NCBI GenBank assembly: GCA_035772785.1
Contig: JAOCPU010000048.1
Location: 124,001 to 188,000 of the forward strand
Source: Phlebiopsis flavidoalba
Taxonomy: Eukaryota > Basidiomycota > Agaricomycetes > Polyporales > Phanerochaetaceae
DNA: 64,000 bases
Direction of reading: 5' to 3'
The translations under genes were made by a program, and so were the position numbers. The first letter of the stretch is position 1. Each line of letters opens with the position of its first letter. Positions 24,484 through 36,004 of the stretch are shown one piece after another. The notes under the pieces were generated by a model. That model had not been told where the DNA came from. It did no database searches and was given only the letters and a program-made list of their open reading frames with translations.

Positions 24484-25044
24484 TTCTGGGCGCGTTGTTT
24501 TATTACGCTTGTGATACCATTTCGTTTATGATACGTTTCGGTGGATGGGAAGGGCTTGACGTCGTCGATGAAAGAAGGTGACTTATCGCGCACACGAGGC
24601 CGCATGACCGAGTGGAAGAGTCGGACGACGGGCCAGCTCTAATCTCTCTGAACTATAAACGACCTGCACCAGCATAATGCCCGGGAAAATGAAACGCTCC
24701 CGTCAATCTTGCACTTTGTGCGTAATCCCTTCACGACTCCTAGCTCCGCGCCTCGTCAAACGCTGCGTTTCCAGCGACCCACGGCACAGATCACACGCAG
24801 GGCCGCTCCCGCGCACGACGACCCGTGACCTCCCTGCCAGCGCCGCACCGCGCGCCCCGTCCTGCACACGCCTTCGGACAATAGGCCTTCGCGCGCGCGC
24901 GCACGTAATGGCGCAACGCGCATCAAGCTGGCGTGGGGGTCTCAGGCGGGCTTTACTGTAAGCAGGGTTTTAGTTGGTTCAGAGCAAGGTTTGGGTTGGG
25001 ATGGGACGGGACGTACGGGGATTCGAGGCTTGCGCCTCGCGTTT

Positions 25045-25144
25045 GATGAGGCTCGGTGTTAGCGGTGTCTGAGCTACGCATGTCAAGACACGCCGTCTGG
25101 GTACCGGCAGCGACGAAACCTCTTGAGTTCGTCGTGGTAGTCGG
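25045..25144 (+). repeat. direct repeat, unit 1
   Basis: The unit begins GATGAG, then CGGTGTTAGCGGTGTCTGAG, CTACGCATGTCAAGA, CGCCG, CAGCGACG, ACCTCTTGA, TTCGTC and GGCAGTCGGG-like ends. Unit 2 starts about 179 bases downstream with small indels. No open frame is shared, so it looks non-coding. Confidence 0.75.
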
Positions 25145-25222
25145 GGCCTTCAAGGTAGGCTCCCTTGTGATTGGTGCAATATAACCTCTAATGTCTTTGC
25201 GCCGCGCTTTGTCGATGTGTCC

Positions 25223-25323
25223 TGATGAGTTTCGGTGTTAGCGGTGTCTGAGCTACGCATGTCAAGAACGCCGAGCGTGTCCGTCAGCGACGGCACCTCT
25301 TGAATTCGTCAATGGCAGTCGGG
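25223..25323 (+). repeat. direct repeat, unit 2
   Basis: This is an imperfect copy of 25045-25144. It repeats the 30-odd-base core from CGGTGTTAGC to the GTCAAGA block exactly and then drifts, keeping CAGCGACG and ACCTCTTGA. Confidence 0.75.
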
Positions 25324-25780
25324 AGCGAGCAGCACATAGGGGCGCAGGCTCAAACAGTGCGCTTACGTAAGACACTGACGACAGCGGGCAGGAGGTCGGC
25401 TGGCGACGCTGCCCCTCTCGCCCTGACATCTCATGTTCACAGCGCCGAACCGAGACGACGTCGACATAAAAGCTGCATAATTTGCCCTAACGAAACAGAC
25501 GCATATGTGTGTGGTGTGTAATGTGTGTTAAGTGCGGGGTGTGCTTGTGATCATATTTGTCACTCTAGCGGGATGGTAAATGCTACCACCGAGAAAGAAA
25601 TAATGTGAGGGTGTGTGGGGGGTATGGTCGTGAGGGTTGCGCGGAGTGCGTGTGGGATGGTACAGGGTGGTAAAAGTACAACAGGTGAGTGTTGTCGTTG
25701 CGCAAATAAGCAAGAATGGGGTGGTGGTGTACAACAGCAGCTTCCGACCAAGTACAACAAGAATAACCAGTGTGTGGGGA

Positions 25781-25800
25781 GTGTGTGTGTGTGTGTGTGT
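25781..25800 (+). repeat. (GT)10 microsatellite
   Basis: This is a perfect ten-unit GT run, flanked on the left by a degenerate GTGTG stretch. It lies in the 3' flank of HMG gene 2. Confidence 0.9.
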
Positions 25801-25944
25801 GAAGAGAGAAGAGGAAAGAAAGAGCAAGTGCTGCGTGTTGCGCTGACCAGGTTTTGGATACAGTGTCGGCATGGGGAAGGATGAAAGGAGCGCAGGGGAC
25901 CATAAGAAGAAGGATAAAGATACACCGGAGAAGAAAAAGTCCCG

Positions 25945-27665
25945 TCAACGAACCCCCCGCGCACGTTTGACCCATTCATCACCACGCCGCGCCAGCTCCG
26001 CCGCCCCGAAATTCGAAAACAGGTGCGCAAAGGGGTCGCCCCCCTCCTCGGGGAACGCGTACGGCGGCTCCCTCGTCGAAGCCGTTTCTGGTCGGGCAGC
26101 GTCGTGCCGACCTCGATGGGGCGGGATCGCCGCGAGGTCAAAGTCGCTCCCGTCGAGCAGCACGTCTTCGCCCGGGTCCGGCCACAGCGCGTCCGCGGCC
26201 CAGCCCCGAGTACCCGCCGTACCCGAGCGTGTGTGCGCCTCGTCGACGCTCTCCGGCACGCCCTCGGCGGCGCGCCCGCGCAGCGACCGAGAGCGCGGAG
26301 AGCGCGATCGCGTCGGCGGGCGTGAAGGGCCCGCAGTGCGAGCTGCGCGAGGAGGCGGGCGAGAGGCTTGAGCTGATGAGTGTCAAAGGAAAGCTCGGCA
26401 GTACAGGCGGGGAGAAGATGGTCGATTTGGGCGACGGAGGAGGCGGGCGAGAGCGCGTCGGGCATGTACGGCTCGCGCGGGATGCTGAGCGAGTGGAGCG
26501 GGACGCCGTTCGTGCGCCCGGGGAACGGGGCGGCGTTGTCGAAGGAGAACGTCTGGAAGGAGTCGTACGGCTGCAAGTGCGTCAGTTGTGTTATGCGGTG
26601 AAACGCGGCTGAGGAAACGAAAAAACGCACCAGGGGCTCGAACGCAGGGCGCTGGAACGTCGGCGGGAGCACCGCGTTCGTCGGCATGTACTCGAAGCTC
26701 GTCGACGGGTCCGCCTCGGTCGGCGGCGGGACGTACGACGCGCGGCGGCTGATGCGCGGGACGCCCGTCGGCGAGGGGGCGGGCCCACGAACGGCATGAA
26801 CACCGTCGGGAGCTGGATCGTCGCGAACGCGCCCGGCGGCGGCGTCGGCGCGGAGCTCGCGCGGCGGGGACCCCGCGATCGCGGCGTGTGGGTCGCGCGA
26901 GAGGCTGCGCGGGGGGCGAGGGCACGGGGACGACGAACGAGATGCCGCCGTCCGCGTCGTCGTCGCCGTCGCGGCGGCCCTTGCCCTTCTTGCTCTTCTT
27001 GACGCGCTGCGGGCGGTAGACGTAGTTGGGGTACATCTGCTCGTGCTCCTTCTTTCTTCGCCTTGGCGAGGTCCTCCCAGTACTGGCGCACCTCGGCCGC
27101 CCCGAGGCTCTTCCACTGCTGCGAAATCGCCTTGGAGAGGTCCGCCTGGCGCTGCTTCTTGGCCGGCGGCGCGGCCTCGTCGGCGGCGGCGCCGTCGCCC
27201 TCGAGCGCGTGCTGCCGCGGTCCTCGCAGCACTTGCGCCGGAAGAGGATGAAACGCGTTCTCGGTGCCGCTTGATGTAGTCCTCGTCGCCCCGCTTCGGC
27301 CGCCGCTCGGCGTCGCTCACGGTCGAGCGCCGCCGCCGGTGCGAGACCTGCGAGGAGGTCGCGGTCGAGGGCGTGGAGAGCATCGAGGACGTCTCGGAGC
27401 CGATGGAGGAGGTTGGCGAGAGCGCGCGCTGGGGCGGCGGCGTCGAGGCCATGGATTTGAGGTCGGGCTCGAAGGGCGAACTAGACGGCGAGGCAAAGGG
27501 AGGGTCATGCTTAGGGAAGGTAAAGGCGCGCGGCGTCGGGGAAAGGATGGCTACTGTGGGGGTGAGTGGTTCGTCTGTTGTCGTGATAACTTCGAGTGCT
27601 GGGGTGCGATGCGTGTCAGGCGTGCCGGGGAGGAGGAGGAAGGGGAGACTTACTTCGTGATGCAT
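25945..27665 (-). CDS. HMG-box transcription factor (HMG gene 2)
   Basis: This is a nuclear HMG-box DNA-binding protein, in a subfamily different from genes 1 and 3. The start at 27665 reads MHHEVSLPFLLLPGTPDT. A Ser/Thr/Pro-rich N-terminal half (SSIGSETSSMLSTPSTATSS) leads into the box: RRPKRGDEDYIKR, then ENAF and FILFRRKCCEDR in two other frames, an acidic-Ala insert, PAKKQRQADLSKAISQQWKS, EVRQYWEDLAKAKKE and HEQMYPNYVYRPQRVKKSKK. A basic tail GKGRRDGDDDADGG follows. Two single-base insertions sit inside KR-ENAF-ILFRR. The C-terminal half is Pro/Ala/Arg-rich and its frame is hard to follow. The likely end is DEWVKRARGVR with the stop at 25945. The organisation resembles basidiomycete HMG regulators related to Prf1-type or Sox-like factors. 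The targets are unknown. Confidence 0.8.
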
Positions 27666-29986
27666 TGTCGCGCGTGCGGAGGGCAGGCATGATTTGTTCT
27701 CGTGATGATGATGTGGGTATGTACAAGAATGGGAAACGGGGAACGCGAGGCAGGCTCGCTCGTGGGGGTCGAGGTAAGAAGGCGGATAATAGGAGGCAGA
27801 GGCTCCTGGAGGTGAGGAGGGCTTGGTGGCTCTGAGGCCCCTTGGAGGAGAACAATTGCGCGAGAGGCGGACAGAGGGGCAAGACAATACGGAGTGGACT
27901 TTATAAGCTTAGGGCGAGATGAGGTTCCGCCGAGGGATGGGATGGCCCTGTGTATTGCGCTTGATCTCAGAAATCTGGACAGTCGCCCTTCTCGAGCGAC
28001 AGACGCCGGGGTGGGCCAAACCCAACGGTGGGATCAGGCTCCATTGTGTCGCCAAACAGCGCACAACACGCGTTATTGTCTCCCGCCTTCGCCAGATCTC
28101 CTATTGTTCCCTGCACTCGTGCGTCCCCCAGTCGTTATCTCCCACCCTTCCATTTCCCCACCCACGCCAGCCACAGCACCGTATAATCTGCACGGGCGAG
28201 TCACGGCGAGGGCCTCGTGGCAGGGGAGGAGGGCGAGGGGGGGTAGGGGGGGAGGGGAGGTGGAGGGGGACGGGGAGGGGGAGCTGGCCCGGGCACGACG
28301 CGCGACGCGTGGGGTGACGCGCGTCACACGGCCGTGATGACCACCGAGTCCACCACGCACACGTTGCGCGCAATGCAGCTCCTCCTGTGTGCGCAGTGAC
28401 TCGGGCGGGCCAAGGGGGATAGATGATCGGATCAGACGCACCCAAGCTCCGGCGGCCGCACCCCTTTGCTGCCCGAATAGGCAGGTACAAGCAGGCAAGG
28501 CTGGCGCTGCGCGCGGCCGCCCCCTCCTCGGCTCGCGGGTTCCGTGTATGGCCACCGCCCGGATCTCCCCTCTGCCATCGCGTCGATGTCGATTCCGCGT
28601 AGCCATGTTTTACCTTTCCTTGTGTTGTCCACCCGCGGCTCATCGCTCTCCCTCCGGTGTCCTAACCGCCTCGGCTCTATCGGTGGCCTGCGCGCACAGA
28701 TGACCCACATATCCGCCTCTGCGGCCACGACGCACGCCGCCCGAGCACCGCGCCGCGAGAACGTCCAAGCGCAGCCCGGCGCGGAGCAGCCCTCCGCCCA
28801 CCCATCGATGGCGTCCGCAGAATATTTCTGCAGAGAGCGACACGCGTGCGGCCGCGCGCGCGCCTGGGGACGTGGTCCGCACGCACCGGGCTGCTTCCGG
28901 GAGAGTTTGCGGGTGGGCTAATAGAGAGTCGGCAACTCAGCTCGATGCCACGCCCGGCGCGGCGTCCATGACTTGTCGTCAGTTATCGCTGATACAGAGC
29001 GTTGGCCCCCGCCCCCTGCGTCCGACGTGCCCCGATGACGAGAGTGCTCGCCGGCGAGGCCGCGCGTGACCTCGCCGCATTGCGCCCCGTTGTACGTACA
29101 GCGCGGCCTCGCCATCAGCAGCAGACGTCAGCACAGAGCCTCCGCACGATTTTTTTCCCTCGGCTATGGGCGCCTCACCGAAATGAATGATTGGGCAGCG
29201 CGGGGCAGCCCTCGACGACGCACGCTGCGAGCGGCGGGAATAGCCCACGCGGCCGAGCAGAGGCGGTGCGAGGCCCGGGGCGTGCGCGCACAGGACGCGC
29301 CTCGAGGCGGATCGGCAGGGTCTGCCCCCAAGGAATTTGCGCGTGCGCTGCCGTGGCTGGTCGCGGGGCACGTAATAGCGTGGTGCGTGGCCCGGTCAAG
29401 AGTGCGCACCCAGGACAGCGAAGACGCACGGTATCCCCGGCCGCCCCGTCGTGCAGCGCGGCGACCCAACGAGGCGGGGCACACTGCGGACGGAGGTGCA
29501 GTCGCGGGAACGCAATGGAGCCCAGGTACGTGCGTCCGCGCCCGTCTTCGCACGCGGCCGCCGCGGAAGCAAAGCCGCTGTGGGCGCAGGGCGCCGGGTG
29601 CCGACGCGCGGCTATCACATATCCCCGTGTCGGTCGGGGCGGAGGGGGCGCGGCGGGAATGTTCCTGCGCCACCCCGCGCGATTGATCCCGGTTTAGGAA
29701 CGCCGACGCGGGCGCAGCGCAGCGGCGATCGAGGGCGGCTGAGGTCATCGGTGATCGCTGCCGCCCCTCGTCCTCCTGCCCGATCGAGGGCCCACGCGAG
29801 CGCAGGCGCATCCGCTGCTGCTGCGCTTTGCGCTTGACTTGCACCCCCACGCGGGAGCCGTGCTCTGTCCCCTAGCAGCCGTATCACATCCTCGGGCAGT
29901 CACAGACAATCAGTGCGTCGACGCCGCGTTTTTTTTTTCACATGCGAGTGCTTACCGATGACGTTACCCGCTTTGCAGAAAACACC
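27666..29986. other. GC-rich intergenic region between divergent HMG gene 2 and DNA glycosylase
   Basis: These 2.3 kb are very GC-rich and full of long open frames on all strands, as expected from composition. None shows a domain, a consistent splice pattern or a signal peptide. It contains a strong G-rich tract (28223-28281). Confidence 0.45.
28223..28281 (+). other. G-run tract with G-quadruplex potential
   Basis: Within about 60 bases there are at least six runs of four or more G (28223-28226, 28237-28243, 28246-28252, 28254-28257, 28265-28269, 28272-28275, 28277-28281) separated by 1-3 base loops. This fits the standard pattern for a very stable quadruplex. Confidence 0.75.
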
Positions 29987-30981
29987 ATGCCGCGCGCGAA
30001 GCGAGCCCGCTCGGAGCGCACCCCGCCGTCCAACGACGCACTGGCAGCAAAGAAACTCAAGCTCCTCGACGCACACACCGCGACCACCCCAAGGCCCGTT
30101 CCCCACCTACCCCCGCCCAACACCCAGCGAAGCACACGCCGTCCTCGCCCTCCTCACCGCCGCCCACCCCACGCATCCCTCCTCACCCCACCCAGCACCC
30201 CTAACAACCAGCACGAACCCCGCAGAAACATGCGGCGCAACCCCCAACGTCCTCGCCTCGCTCATCGGGACCATCCTCGCGCAGAACACCACCGGCCGCA
30301 ACGCCGCCGCCCGCGCAGCGCGCGCTCGGAGCGACGCCGCCTTCGTGCCAACGCCTTCGCTGCGATAGCTGCTGCCCCCGCGCTCGCGGCTCGAGGCGGC
30401 GATCCGCCCCGCGGGGCTCGCGCGCGCCAAAGCACGCGCGATACACGGCGTGCTGGCCGCGACGCAGAGCCTGCAGCACCTCGCGGCGCTCTCGGACGCG
30501 GACGCGATGCGCGCGCTGGTCGCTTTCGACGGCGTCGGGCCGAAGACCGCGGGCTGTGTGGGTTGTTGTTCTCGCTGGGGAGGTGTGTCTTCCCGGTGGA
30601 TACGCATGTGTATCGGGCGGGGGCGTGCTGGGGTGGGTGCCGGGGGGTGCGAGTAGGGTAGAGGCGCAGGCGCATTTGGAGGTGCGCTTGCCCGCGGAGG
30701 TGAAGTATGCGTTGCATGTGCTTTTGGTGGAGCATGGGAGGAGGTGTAAGGGGTGTGGTACCAAGGGCGGTGGGAGGGGGGAGTGTGTGTTGAAGGAGTG
30801 GGTGAAGAAGAGGGCGGGGTTGGACGAGGTGGTGGAGGTGGAAGAGGAAGAGGAGGAAAAGGCGGTAAAGGTCGAGGCCGCACAGGAGAGCTTTACGAAA
30901 GCAGCAGCCGCGGCTTCACAAGCGTACCAAACGCGAGCCTGCTCCTGGCAACGTCGCGCGCTCGCGACAGACGTCGCCTGA
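29987..30981 (+). CDS. HhH-GPD superfamily DNA glycosylase (endonuclease III-like)
   Basis: This is a base-excision repair enzyme of the endonuclease III/HhH-GPD superfamily, acting on damaged bases in DNA. The start at 29987 reads MPRAKRARSERTPPSND, a basic nuclear-type N-terminus. After frame slips come NVLASLIGTILAQNTTGRNA, AIRPAGLARAKARAIHGVL, ATQSLQHLAALSDADAMRAL and the helix-hairpin-helix FDGVGPKTAGCV, whose Lys is the usual Schiff-base residue. Then come LFSLGRCVFPVDTHVYR with the catalytic Asp, RVEAQAHLEVRLPAEVKYAL, HVLLVEHGRRCKGCGTKGG and CVLKEWVKK. The closely spaced Cys residues may be a reduced iron-sulfur site. An acidic, Ala-rich tail (EVVEVEEEEEEKAVK) ends at 30979-30981. Several frame slips fall in the GC-rich first half. 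Assignment to a specific glycosylase (NTH1, MutY-like or other) is not safe. Confidence 0.85.
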
Positions 30982-31633
30982 GCACCCCTCGCAACCCTTC
31001 CTCCCGCCACATTACTTCACCTCATAATCCTTCTTGTAAATACCAGAGTATAATACACCGCCTTGTAGTGCTTGTCCCGCCCTCCCGACGGTTGCACACC
31101 CGCATCCCGGGGGAGTGACGTACCCGAATCTGCGATCCGGCCGGCGATCAAGGCGGAGTTGCCTTTTGCGGGGGACGCCGAGTCGTCGTCCTGTGCGACG
31201 TCGTGGGTGCGAGCCTCGATGTGCGTCTTGTCCGTCGAGGCTTCGCTGTGTGTCTGGTTCTCGCTTGGCTGCTGCTATGCGATGCGCGTTCTCTCGTTAT
31301 AAATGTCTGCGCGTAGCTCGCTCGGCTGCAGGTGAGTAAGTGCATGCCACGTCCGGGTTACACGGGGCAGAGGACATCGCCCTCGACTGTCGACTGTTCC
31401 ACCTGGAAACAGCAAGCCCTGTGTATGTACACTCGAGGTGCGTACTTGGGTGTATTTCTTTCTGGCGACCCTCGTACATAGCTCAGCAGAATACGCATTG
31501 CCTCGTCCCGCGACACATGCTGTGTCCTCGAGGCCCATCAAGGCCTCCAAGCCTCTCTCGCCCTCATACAAGAACCATCCGCAAGCCCACACTACCTGAA
31601 CTCTCTTCACCCCTCGCAGCAGCAGCAGCAGCA
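30982..31633. other. intergenic, 5' region of DUF6699 gene
   Basis: These 652 bases hold no recognised exon. They end in a CAG run that directly abuts the next start codon. Confidence 0.4.
31617..31631 (+). repeat. (CAG)5 repeat touching a start codon
   Basis: Five CAG units followed by CA lie immediately before the ATG at 31634. They would be part of the 5' leader and may also act as a splice-acceptor-like CAG series. Confidence 0.7.
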
Positions 31634-32935
31634 ATGATCGTCCATCAGTGGGAAGCCTGGCCCCAGAACGCCGTCACGCCCGGCTCCTGGCGCGAAGTCG
31701 ACCCCGGCACGCCCTGGACGCCCTCGCCCGCGAGCCCAGCCCTTCCCGCTGCGCCCTCGCCCAAGGGCGCACACCGCGTACGTCCCGCGCGTGCGTGCGC
31801 TCCCGCCGGGCGCGTCCCCCATTCGGAGCGCGGGGAGGACGCGCTCAGCAGGAGGCCGTCACGGCTGTCGGTGGGCTATTGGGTCGAGCGGTTTCGTGAG
31901 TCGTGTTTCTTGCTGCTGTGTGGGTGTATGGCTGATTGGTATGGGGGTGTAGGGGGGAAGAAGCGCGGGGAGTGGCCGTCGGTGTATGGCGCGCGGCGCG
32001 TTGTGGCGCCTGCGGAGTGGAAGGCGTATGGCTACTGGGCGCGCCCGCGCATCGGGGGCGTGACCGTGCGCAACGCAAGTATGTATGCACGCATCTCTCT
32101 CTCTCTTTCCTCCTGTGCGGAAGTTTTTGCTCCTTTTTTTTCTCTCTCGCTGGGCTGCGTCGACACGAGGCTGACCCTGCATCCCACGTGCCCCGAAGCT
32201 CCCCCGCCCGTGCCCAGAAAGCTCAGCCCGCCGCAGGTCGAGTCCGTCATGCGGAGCCTCACGGGCCCGACGGGCAGGGCGACCCCGACAACTGGATCGC
32301 GCGCCTCGAGCACCCCGCGCTCCCGCCGCGCCCGGCGCTCTGGCCGACGCCCCCGCCGACGCCGACGCCGCCGCCGCCCGAGAGCCTGCAACTGAACCCG
32401 TTCCTCGCGCACCGGCGCACAGGCAAGCCGCCGCTGCTGCTCGACGTGCGCATGACGGCAGCGACGGCGATGCTCGGCGAGGCGCCGCCGATCCCGGAGG
32501 ACCCCGTGCCGGGGCTCGTCCCGCTCGTGCTCGACGGGCCCAACGGCGCGCAGCCCGCGACGTTTCCCGGGCACAGGCGCGCTGCGCGTCGCGGCGCTCG
32601 CGGACGACCCGCTCGGCGCGTTCCCGTGGCCGTTCGTCGTGCTCAGCCACCACGCGGCGCTCCCCGCGAGCGTCGCGGACGTGCTGGGCGGCGTGCTCGC
32701 GAACTTCCACGAGCTCGTCGGCGCGGAGGAGCTGCGCGCGCCGCTCTGGACGACTCGGGCACGCGCCGCGGGCAGGTCGAGCGCGCGCGTACTGGCAGCG
32801 CGTGCAGGAGCTGCGGTTCCCCGACGAGGACGGCGTGCGCCGCGTCGACTACCTCGGCGACCGGTTCATGTTCCGCTGGGGCTCGAGCCCATCCCGGGAG
32901 AGGACGGCTTCATGATTTTCTTTGGCCCGCCGTGA
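31634..32935 (+). CDS. DUF6699-domain protein
   Basis: This is a basidiomycete-specific family of unknown function, probably cytosolic since no signal or membrane segment is seen. The start reads MIVHQWEAWPQNAVTPGSW, REVDPGTPWTPSP, then a Pro-rich linker and one or more introns. The domain starts with ESLQLNPFLAHR, PPLLLDVRMTAATAML, then ATFPG, ALRVAALADDPLGAFPWPFV, VLSHHAALPASVADVLGGVL and ANFHELVGAEEL. It ends with YWQRVQELRFPDEDGVRRVD, YLGDRFMFRWGLEPIPGEDG, FMIFFGPP and a stop at 32933-32935. The LNP.L start, the W-x-hydrophobic centre and the RRVDYLGDR.MF end fit DUF6699. Frame slips occur near 32575 and 32770. The exon limits between 31800 and 32200 are unsure. Confidence in the family is fair, and nothing is known of the role. 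Confidence 0.7.
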
Positions 32936-35900
32936 GCAGCGTGCGCCGCTGCGGTACGCTCTCTTCGATGGTGGGCGAAGCGACGTCGGGCGGGTGTGTT
33001 CCTTATTCCTATCTTTATTCTGTCTGTCTGCTGCGAGGCTCCGTCCCGCCTTTCGTATTGCCATCTATGTACATGCACCGCTGTTTCTCGCTCACAATCC
33101 GGGTATCTAACGCAGATCAAGCTGTGTACCCTGTGTGGGCGCACACGCACGAGGATAAGCAAGTCGTCCATGCTCCGTGCACAGCACGCTAACAGCGTCG
33201 GAGCTCCCGCTTCGCGAGCTCCATCGAAAATATAACCATATTCTGACGCGCCGACGGGTCAGAAATTCCCGGGCGAAGCGCAAAGAGGCGCGAGCGCGTC
33301 TGTGCCCTCCGCCCGCGCGCCTCGGAGCAGCCGCCCCGACGTGCGCACCCGGACGACGACGCGTGACGGCGACATCACATGCGACGTTACGTAGCGTGTA
33401 ACGCACCGCCGCCTCGGGCCGTAACCTACGCCTTGCACGGCGCCGCCGCTGCGCGCGAGCTGCACATCGAATGTTGTTGTGTCTGTGTGAGCGACAGCGG
33501 GTGTGAGCCTGATCAGCCAGGCACCGCCGCGTGCGTCATTGTGGCCTGGGGAGGGCACACACCCGCAGGGACAATTGCCCGATGCACGACCGTGGACGCT
33601 GCGTGCGGCGGCAATAGCAAAGCGTTCGCAGACCAAGATCCGTCGGCAAAGCGAAGGCATGCACAGGTTTTCCCTGGCGCATTTGCGCGGGCCTTTAGGG
33701 TTTGCCAGGGCAAACAACGGCTCGCGGCGATCCCAAAGAGCGGGGTCCTGTGGGCACTATGTATCGCGACATGATAGCGAGGATAGGTCGATGCGTTTGA
33801 TCCGCGCGAGGCTAAATGCACCATCGGTCGTCGTCCGGCGCAGGTCACGTTCCACGGCGGCCGCCGTCCGGGGGCGCACAAGGGGCGCCTTTAGGCTTTC
33901 GCGCCGTGGACGATCAAGGGGCCCCTGACAGGACCGTCGCGCCACAGAGATGGTCGAATGGGTCCATGTTTTTCCAGCCCGCGTCGGCGGTGGGACGTCG
34001 TGCCAGCGCCGGTCGGCCGTGCGTTGGTATCTGATTCCTCGGCAGCGCAGTATGGAGAGGGACCATGCCCGAACTGGGAGCGTCATTCTGTTGATGCTCG
34101 ATGTGGCGTTTTGTGCAGCAGGTTCTGACTCTCTCTTCCAGAGTTTGCTGGTTACGTGCCCTGGCCACTGCACAGCCATCTGGGTCGTTCACTAGCTTGT
34201 GTGGGCTGACGACGGGCCAAAGCCCTGGAGACGGCTGCACAATAGACAATCGAGGCTGCTGTGTATACAGCCAACTTGGATGCATCGGCTAATTAGTATA
34301 ACGCGGCCCACGTACCTTCGATGAGAAGGATGGACTCCGCGCCTCGAGGTCGCCGTCGCCCCGACCTGTCTCACGCGATCGGATAGCGGCGAAACAGGCC
34401 AGCGTCGCGAGAAATGCGCAGAACGCGATATCTAAACAGTCCTCGGCACATACTGTCGCGTTCGCCTTCCTCCCTCGGCGCAGGGGAGGCTGTGATCGGC
34501 TGCTCGCACTGCGCGAGGGCCTCCGTCTGCCCCGCTCGAATGAACATCAAGCGGCCACTTCGGTGTCGCCATCGATTGTAGCTAGAAGCCAAAACCTCTG
34601 GTAAGCCTCGGCATGTGGCTTCTGTCTTCCGCGCGCGCAAAAAAAGGAAGAAAAAAATCGATGGGCTCCTCGCGTCCGTCATTTGGGCTGCCGGCAGGCC
34701 AAAGTTTGAAGCGGGAAGCTCCGCGGGCCAATATGTCCTGGGTAGAGCCCTACGCTTGTACCTACGCGTAGCTTGTCAGGTGGGGACGGGTTGGGACCAT
34801 ATGCCGCCGGCGGAATTGGTCCGCAGCATGCCCAAATGAACCCTGGAGGGCGGGCGTATCTGACGGAGCAGCACAGGACATGCCGTACTGGGTGCTGAGC
34901 ACGTCTATCAGCTGGCTGCTCGCGGGCCGGCTCGTGCTTTCGCGCTTTCACATGAGACATGGCTACCTTTCGGGGAGCGGTGGCGGAAGGATTATGCAGC
35001 ATGGCAACATGAATGTGCGCTTGGGCTCCTGCGGATGGGAACTCGTGGGCTCTTTGTGTGCAGCAAGGTAATACCGTCGGACGCCACATCCAGGGTGGAT
35101 GCAGTCGCTCTCCTTTCGAGGGGCAAGTGGTTTCATCCTGGGAGAAACGGCCGATGTGAGCACATTGTCTTATTTGAAGATCAAGTGCACGAAAATGACT
35201 CGCGAACCTCCTCGAGGTCGACTTGGCCGCGGTGGGCTGATATCCCGTCGAGGCACAAAGCCCACGCCCTGTCAGGTCCGCTGGCTCTGCCATACGAGAG
35301 TGATATGGCCGGCTACGGGAAGTCGCAGGAGGGTCCCGTGTGCAGCCGCCTGCCTCGAAGGCGATGCAAACGCTGTCCTGGATCGTTCGACGCCGACCTC
35401 GAGGCGTTCCGCTGTCGCCCACCGCCGCGCAAAAGCAGAGCCCGTCTCGTAATCTCCAAAGAAATAATATTAGCTGCGCAAAGCGTGCGTGCTTTGCGCA
35501 TGATTCCGACGGGGCGGTGAGCGCAGCGGCAAAGGGGGATGGCAAGGATGATGATATCGCTCGGTGACATGATTACTTTTCCCGAAACGGAATAGAAGGC
35601 AGCACACAAGCGCCCTGCAAACTCTCGCGTCTCTTGTCCCTCTTTCGGCCATAGTGACTACAGCTTAACTTTGCTCACACTGCAGCAGCTCCAGAGCCTG
35701 GTTGACGCAAAAACATGTCTGCAGAGGAGGCCGTGCACGACGTCGCGTTCGTCGTACGACGACTGACGTAACCGGCCCGCCCACTGCCCCCCCGCACCGC
35801 CTAATTCCCGCCTAGACGCGCCCGCTCTGACCGTCCCGCAGACTATCCCCCCCGCTCGTCTGACAACCGTACCCGGCGAGCATGACGTTCACGTTCGCCG

Positions 35901-36004
35901 CCAACAATGACCCCCATCGCGTAATAATGGACCCGACCAGAGCACTCGCTCGTCGTCCCCCCTGAGGTTGACGGCCCCTGCGGTCGTTCATCTACTCACC
36001 CCTA
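32936..36004. other. GC-rich region without a supported gene
   Basis: These 3.1 kb lie between the DUF6699 gene and HMG gene 3. The longest open frame is 288 codons on the minus strand (34679-35545), with an ordinary mixed composition but no motif that I recognise. It could be an orphan gene or chance. Other frames overlap each other on both strands and are not credible. Confidence 0.35.

Larger units (their letters stand above)
24484..25944. other. intergenic with direct repeat and GT microsatellite
   Basis: This stretch separates the permease stop from the stop of the convergent HMG gene 2. It holds the 100-base direct repeat (25045 and 25223) and a (GT)10 run. I see no exon pattern. Frames around 24677-25521 have no motif. 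Confidence 0.4.

Noticed and set aside
25560..27887. A single 775-codon open frame on the minus strand
   Set aside because: Only its first part (from codon 75) matches HMG gene 2. Beyond the box start it leaves the true frame, while HMG residues continue in the other two frames. It is open because of GC-rich codon composition.
28073..29887. Many 100-230 codon frames on both strands in the GC-rich intergenic stretch
   Set aside because: They overlap each other in all frames, are Arg/Pro/Ala/Gly-rich and show no domain or splice logic.
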